Source: JAVDCA01 sp963819385
GTDB lineage: Bacteria; Pseudomonadota; Alphaproteobacteria; Rhizobiales; Xanthobacteraceae
Assembly (NCBI GenBank): GCA_963819385.1
Contig: CAWFVV010000006.1
Span: 558,001-622,000 of the forward strand
Reading direction: 5' to 3'
Length of the DNA: 64,000 bases
This document shows positions 62,333 to 64,000 of the stretch, one piece after another. How positions within the stretch are numbered: position 1 is the first letter of the stretch; the number at the start of each line of letters is the position of its first letter. A program made the position numbers and the translations under genes. The notes beneath the pieces were generated by a model. It worked only from the letters and a program-made list of their open reading frames with translations, did not search any database and had not been told where the DNA came from.

Positions 62333-64000
62333 TTACTTGCTGGTGACGACGATGAAATCCGTCTCGCTGCCGGTCTCGTCGCCGAGGCCCTTGTCGGAGA
62401 TGATCAGCGAAGCACCGGGCGACATCAGGGCGGAGATGCGCTCGCGCGTCGCCTCCGGGATGTCGATGCGGTCGAGCGCCTCGGCGGCGGTCGCCGACGG
62501 CAGCGGCGCGGGCTCATTGACCTTCTCGACCTTGCGGACCTTGTGGCCCTTGATGGTCACGTAGTGCACCACCTCGGTCTTCTTCTTCGCCGCACGCTCG
62601 TTCGGTAGCGTCACGGCGAGCCAGCGGAAGCTGACGCCGTCGAGGTTCTGCTCGACCGCGGTGAAGAGATGGGTGCCGAGCGGCTGCTCGGGATGCACGA
62701 TGCTGATCGGCGCGCTGAACACCGGCTGGAAGGCCTTGCGCACGTAGAGCTTGCCTTCCTTCTTGCTGACGAAGACCGTGATCGGCCCCGGCCGCAGCGG
62801 CCGTTCCGGCCCGTAAGGCTGGAGCGAAGCCTTGATCACAGGAGCGGGCGCGGGCGCGACGGCCGGCGCGGGAGCCACCGCCTGCACCGGCGTGGGCGCC
62901 GCGGGCGTGGCAGGCGCGACCGACGGCGCAAACGTCTTCTGCACCTCGATCGGGTGCGCCGGCGTCACTGTGACGGGATTCACCAGCACGGTGCCGGTCG
63001 CGGCATCGCTGTTCTTCGTGGCCGGCGCCGCAGCGGTCTGAGGCGCCGCGGGCTGAGACGCGGGCTTGGGCGCCGGCTGAGCCTCGGCCTTCTTCACCGC
63101 ATCCTTGGTGTCGCTATCTCTTGCTGCATCCTGGGCCGTGTCCCTGACCCCTTCATGCGCGGTCGGCTGCGGAGCCGGCGCAGGCGCATCGGCCGTCACG
63201 GCCGCGGCGTCCGACTTGGTCGGCGACGCAACTGCCGCATCCGTGACGCTGGCCGGTGCCGACGCGGCTGGAGCTGCCGCGGGCGCGGCGGCCGGCGTCG
63301 CGGGCGGCGCCGGCTGGGCCGGGGCCGCGACATGCGGCGCATCGCTCATCACGTTCGGCGTCTGCGTTTCGGCGGTGCGGATCGCCACGACGGCCTTGGC
63401 GGAGGCCGCGGCGGGCGGCGCCACGAGCTCGCTCACCTTCTCGGCCGGCTTCGGCCGGCTGAACAGGTGCGCGCTTTCGAACGACGTCGGTGCCACCTCG
63501 TCATCAATGACGAGGACGCGGGCGCCGCGCTGGGTCATGTGGAAGAGCTTGACGGCGAACGCGGGCGGCATGCGGATGCAGCCGTGCGAGGCCGGGTAGC
63601 CCGGCAGCACGCCCGCGTGCAGCGCGACGCCTGACCAGGTGATGCGCTGCATGAAGGGCATCGGCGCGCCGCTGTAGATGTTCGAGCGGTGGAAGACTTC
63701 CTTCTCGATCACGCTGAAGATGCCGGTCGGCGTCCGATGGCCGGCCATGCCGGTCGACACCGGCGCACGGGCGATGACCTGGCCCTTGTCGTAGAGCGTC
63801 AGCTGCTGGCGGGCGATCGACACCTCGATGAGCGGCTGCTCGAGCGGCTTGGGCGGCGGCTCCTTCTTGGCGGCCTCGCGCTTGGCATGCGCCGGCTTGC
63901 GTTGCGTCGTTGCGGCGGCCGAAGCCGGATCGAGGCTGACGGTGAGGAGCGCCGCGACCGCAACGCCCCCGACGAGCGCTGCGCGCAGCGCCTTCCTCAA
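62333..64000 (-). CDS. L,D-transpeptidase with a long Ala/Pro linker, reaching the right edge
   Basis: 555 residues to the window edge; the first codon there is TTG (64000-63998), so the real start may be outside. After a signal-like region comes a YkuD domain (about residues 57-166) with SHGCIRMP, catalytic Cys141. A low-complexity Ala/Pro linker (about 170-404) leads to a second beta-rich region (GPITVFVSKKEGKLYVRKAF, then PEQPLGTHLFTA) that looks like half of another YkuD fold without the catalytic His/Cys. Such enzymes make 3-3 cross-links in peptidoglycan or attach lipoproteins to it. Confidence 0.85.
   Translation of the reverse strand: MRKALRAALVGGVAVAALLTVSLDPASAAATTQRKPAHAKREAAKKEPPPKPLEQPLIEVSIARQQLTLYDKGQVIARAPVSTGMAGHRTPTGIFSVIEKEVFHRSNIYSGAPMPFMQRITWSGVALHAGVLPGYPASHGCIRMPPAFAVKLFHMTQRGARVLVIDDEVAPTSFESAHLFSRPKPAEKVSELVAPPAAASAKAVVAIRTAETQTPNVMSDAPHVAAPAQPAPPATPAAAPAAAPAASAPASVTDAAVASPTKSDAAAVTADAPAPAPQPTAHEGVRDTAQDAARDSDTKDAVKKAEAQPAPKPASQPAAPQTAAAPATKNSDAATGTVLVNPVTVTPAHPIEVQKTFAPSVAPATPAAPTPVQAVAPAPAVAPAPAPVIKASLQPYGPERPLRPGPITVFVSKKEGKLYVRKAFQPVFSAPISIVHPEQPLGTHLFTAVEQNLDGVSFRWLAVTLPNERAAKKKTEVVHYVTIKGHKVRKVEKVNEPAPLPSATAAEALDRIDIPEATRERISALMSPGASLIISDKGLGDETGSETDFIVVTSK

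Overview
The window is a high-GC chromosomal segment from an alphaproteobacterium, most likely of the Hyphomicrobiales (Bradyrhizobium/Rhodopseudomonas-like). The basis is ribosomal and RNA polymerase protein sequences that read like that group, Bug/TctC solute-binding proteins, and dispersed palindromic repeats of the kind whose spurious translation begins MPGLVPGI. No rRNA, CRISPR array, insertion sequence, integrase or phage gene is visible.

Layout. 1-8.4 kb: accessory catabolic genes (an edge-truncated DUF4189 protein, an FAD oxidoreductase, two Bug-type binding proteins, an MmgE/PrpD protein, a zinc alcohol dehydrogenase and an IclR regulator; the last three minus-strand genes look like one operon iclR-adh-tctC). 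8.5-18.8 kb, all minus strand: a CHASE/Cache-like sensor with PAS, GGDEF and EAL domains, a probable operon (Do protease, small membrane protein, rarA, rluC), a di-haem cytochrome c and a GT39-like membrane glycosyltransferase. 18.8-38.4 kb, all minus strand: one continuous str-S10-spc-alpha ribosomal array, in transcription order rpsL-rpsG-fusA-tuf, rpsJ to rpsQ, rplN to rplO, secY-adk, rpsM-rpsK-rpoA-rplQ, with a candidate promoter upstream of rpsL and a strong intrinsic terminator after rplQ. 38.5-40.1 kb: a Tat-exported MmgE/PrpD protein, convergent with rpoC. 40.1-54.2 kb, minus strand: tRNA-Trp-secE-nusG-rplK-rplA, a terminator, a pentapeptide-repeat gene, then rplJ-rplL-rpoB-rpoC and a terminator. 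54.5-59.5 kb: an accessory island (YbjQ, lipoprotein, PPOX, PilZ, cupin, LysR, small membrane protein, CPBP protease, PilZ remnant) at the place where many bacteria carry tufB. 59.6-64 kb: tRNA-Gly, tRNA-Tyr, rlmB, an alpha/beta hydrolase and an L,D-transpeptidase reaching the right edge.

The most striking observation is a systematic defect. Nine single-base insertions split or extend eight genes (a Bug protein, the GGDEF/EAL protein, rplQ, rpsK, secY, rpsJ, rpoC twice, rpoB). Every one lies inside what would otherwise be a GANTC site, the target of the alphaproteobacterial adenine methylase CcrM, and always looks like a doubled methylated A (GAACTC, GAAGTC or GAATTC in place of GACTC, GAGTC or GAATC). 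Removing the extra base restores a normal-length protein each time. Because several of these genes are essential, the likely cause is a modification-dependent base-calling error in long reads rather than real mutation; the pattern is also indirect evidence that the organism methylates GANTC. Coordinates below for these genes span the intact reading, with the insertion noted.

Other points of interest are histone-like Lys/Ala tails on ribosomal protein L5 and adenylate kinase, disordered basic N-termini on RlmB and RluC (the latter carrying a palindromic repeat inside the coding sequence), repeats sitting between ribosomal genes, and a pentapeptide gene between the rplKA and rplJL transcription units. 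I did not find a convincing new multi-gene system.
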